From NCBI GenBank assembly GCA_937904375.1, contig CALDIG010000183.1, positions 1 through 14,043 of the forward strand: a stretch of 14,043 nucleotides of DNA, written 5' to 3'. The position numbers and the translations under genes are program-made. Numbering within the stretch: the first letter of the stretch is position 1; each line of letters starts with the position of its first letter. This document shows, piece by piece, positions 13,379 to 14,043 of this stretch. Origin of the DNA: an uncultured Prevotellaceae bacterium. GTDB lineage: Bacteria; Bacteroidota; Bacteroidia; Bacteroidales; Muribaculaceae. Below the pieces are notes generated by a model, which saw nothing but the letters and a program-made list of their open reading frames with translations, did no database searches and was not told the DNA's origin.

Positions 13379-14043
13379 ATGCAAACAGTTCTTTTCCATA
13401 ACACAATTTTCGGACCCGTCAAGAGCCGCCGCCTGGGTGTGTCGCTCGGCATCAACCTGATGGCGAACGACGGCAAACTTTGTTCATTCGACTGCCTCTA
13501 CTGCGAGGCGGGCTACAACGCGCAGGGACCCGGCACAACGGGTGTGCCCTCGCGTCGACAAGTGGCGCACCGCCTCGAGACGCGCCTCAGGGCAATGGCC
13601 GACGCGGGCGAACAACTCGACGTAATCACCTTCAGCGGCAACGGTGAGCCCACGCTCCACCCCGAGTTCGCTGGCATCGTCGACGACGTGCTGCGTCTGC
13701 GCAACCACTTCTTCCCGCAAGCGAAAGTGTCCGTACTCTCCAACGCCACCATGGCCCACCGTCCCGCCGTGGCTCGGGCGCTGCGCAAGGTCGACAACAA
13801 TATCCTCAAGCTCGACAGCGCCGTCCCGGCCACCATGCGCGCCCTCAACCGGCCGGCCGCCACCGGTGTGCAGCCCGAGGGCATTATAGCCACGCTCAGC
13901 GCCTTCACCGGACAATGCATAGTGCAGACACTGCTCACGCGAGGCACCACACCCGACGGCAAACTCGTCGACAACACCACCGACGCCGAAATCGAAGCAC
14001 TCATCGACGCCATTATATCTCCAGTCTCATCATGTCAATCAGC
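13379..14043 (+). CDS. Radical SAM protein, COG0731-like (3' end outside window)
   Basis: The reading frame starts at ATG 13379 and stays open to the window end (221 codons). It begins MQTVLFHNTIFGPVKSRRLGVSLGIN, the N-terminal signature of a radical SAM family related to wyosine-type tRNA-modification enzymes (COG0731). The 4Fe-4S motif CxxxCxxC is C35, C39, C42 (CSFDCLYCEAG). SGNGEPTLHP at 86-95 is the glycine-rich SAM-binding segment, and VSVLSNATM and LKLDSA strands follow as expected. Bacterial members have no firmly assigned substrate that I know of, so none is given. The last dozen residues in this frame do not look like the family, and a shift near 14010-14016 may be present. It is transcribed separately from rpoBC. 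Confidence 0.85.
   Translation, partial: MQTVLFHNTIFGPVKSRRLGVSLGINLMANDGKLCSFDCLYCEAGYNAQGPGTTGVPSRRQVAHRLETRLRAMADAGEQLDVITFSGNGEPTLHPEFAGIVDDVLRLRNHFFPQAKVSVLSNATMAHRPAVARALRKVDNNILKLDSAVPATMRALNRPAATGVQPEGIIATLSAFTGQCIVQTLLTRGTTPDGKLVDNTTDAEIEALIDAIISPVSSCQS

Overview
The window is a slice of a Bacteroidales (Bacteroidota) chromosome. It carries the classic cluster (tRNA-Gly)-(tRNA-Thr)-tuf-(tRNA-Trp)-secE-nusG-rplK-rplA-rplJ-rplL-rpoB-rpoC, all on the + strand, followed by a 5' fragment of an unrelated radical SAM gene. The assignment to Bacteroidales, perhaps Muribaculaceae- or Prevotella-like, rests on the protein sequences (for example the EF-Tu run around 'FDSIDNAPEEKERGITINT'), the A/T-rich spacers with almost no Shine-Dalgarno sequence before any gene, and tRNA genes without an encoded CCA. 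The family-level placement is an inference.

Layout. Positions 1-143 hold the 3' part of tRNA-Gly(TCC) and a complete tRNA-Thr(GGT). A spacer with a long imperfect hairpin leads to tuf (284-1480). A strong intrinsic terminator (1518-1568) follows and almost touches tRNA-Trp(CCA) (1571-1643). secE (1664-1864) begins 20 nt after that tRNA. A structured 151-nt spacer leads to nusG (2016-2570), then rplK (2650-3093), rplA (3109-3804), rplJ (3824-4348) and rplL (4375-4752). The 161-nt rplL-rpoB spacer holds two hairpin-plus-T-run structures and a long helix that would compete with or knot into the second. rpoB (4914-8720) and rpoC (8751-13136) are intact, and the operon ends at a good terminator (13183-13224). 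The next spacer contains two short tandem repeats and a weak promoter candidate before the radical SAM gene (13379 to the window end).

How the genes work together. The set couples translation and transcription: EF-Tu, two stalk-associated proteins (L11, L1), the stalk itself (L10-L7/L12), the transcription/translation coupling factor NusG, the translocon subunit SecE, and the two large RNA polymerase subunits. The hairpins lie at the junctions where expression must change level: after tuf, before nusG, before rplK, and between the abundant ribosomal proteins and the scarcer polymerase subunits.

This is a conserved housekeeping region. I see no mobile element, CRISPR array, defence system or biosynthetic cluster. 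The points that deserve a second look are RNA-level: the rplL-rpoB double attenuator with an alternative helix, the secE-nusG leader, the terminator abutting tRNA-Trp, a mismatched tRNA-Thr acceptor stem, and a possible reading-frame break in the radical SAM gene close to the window edge.
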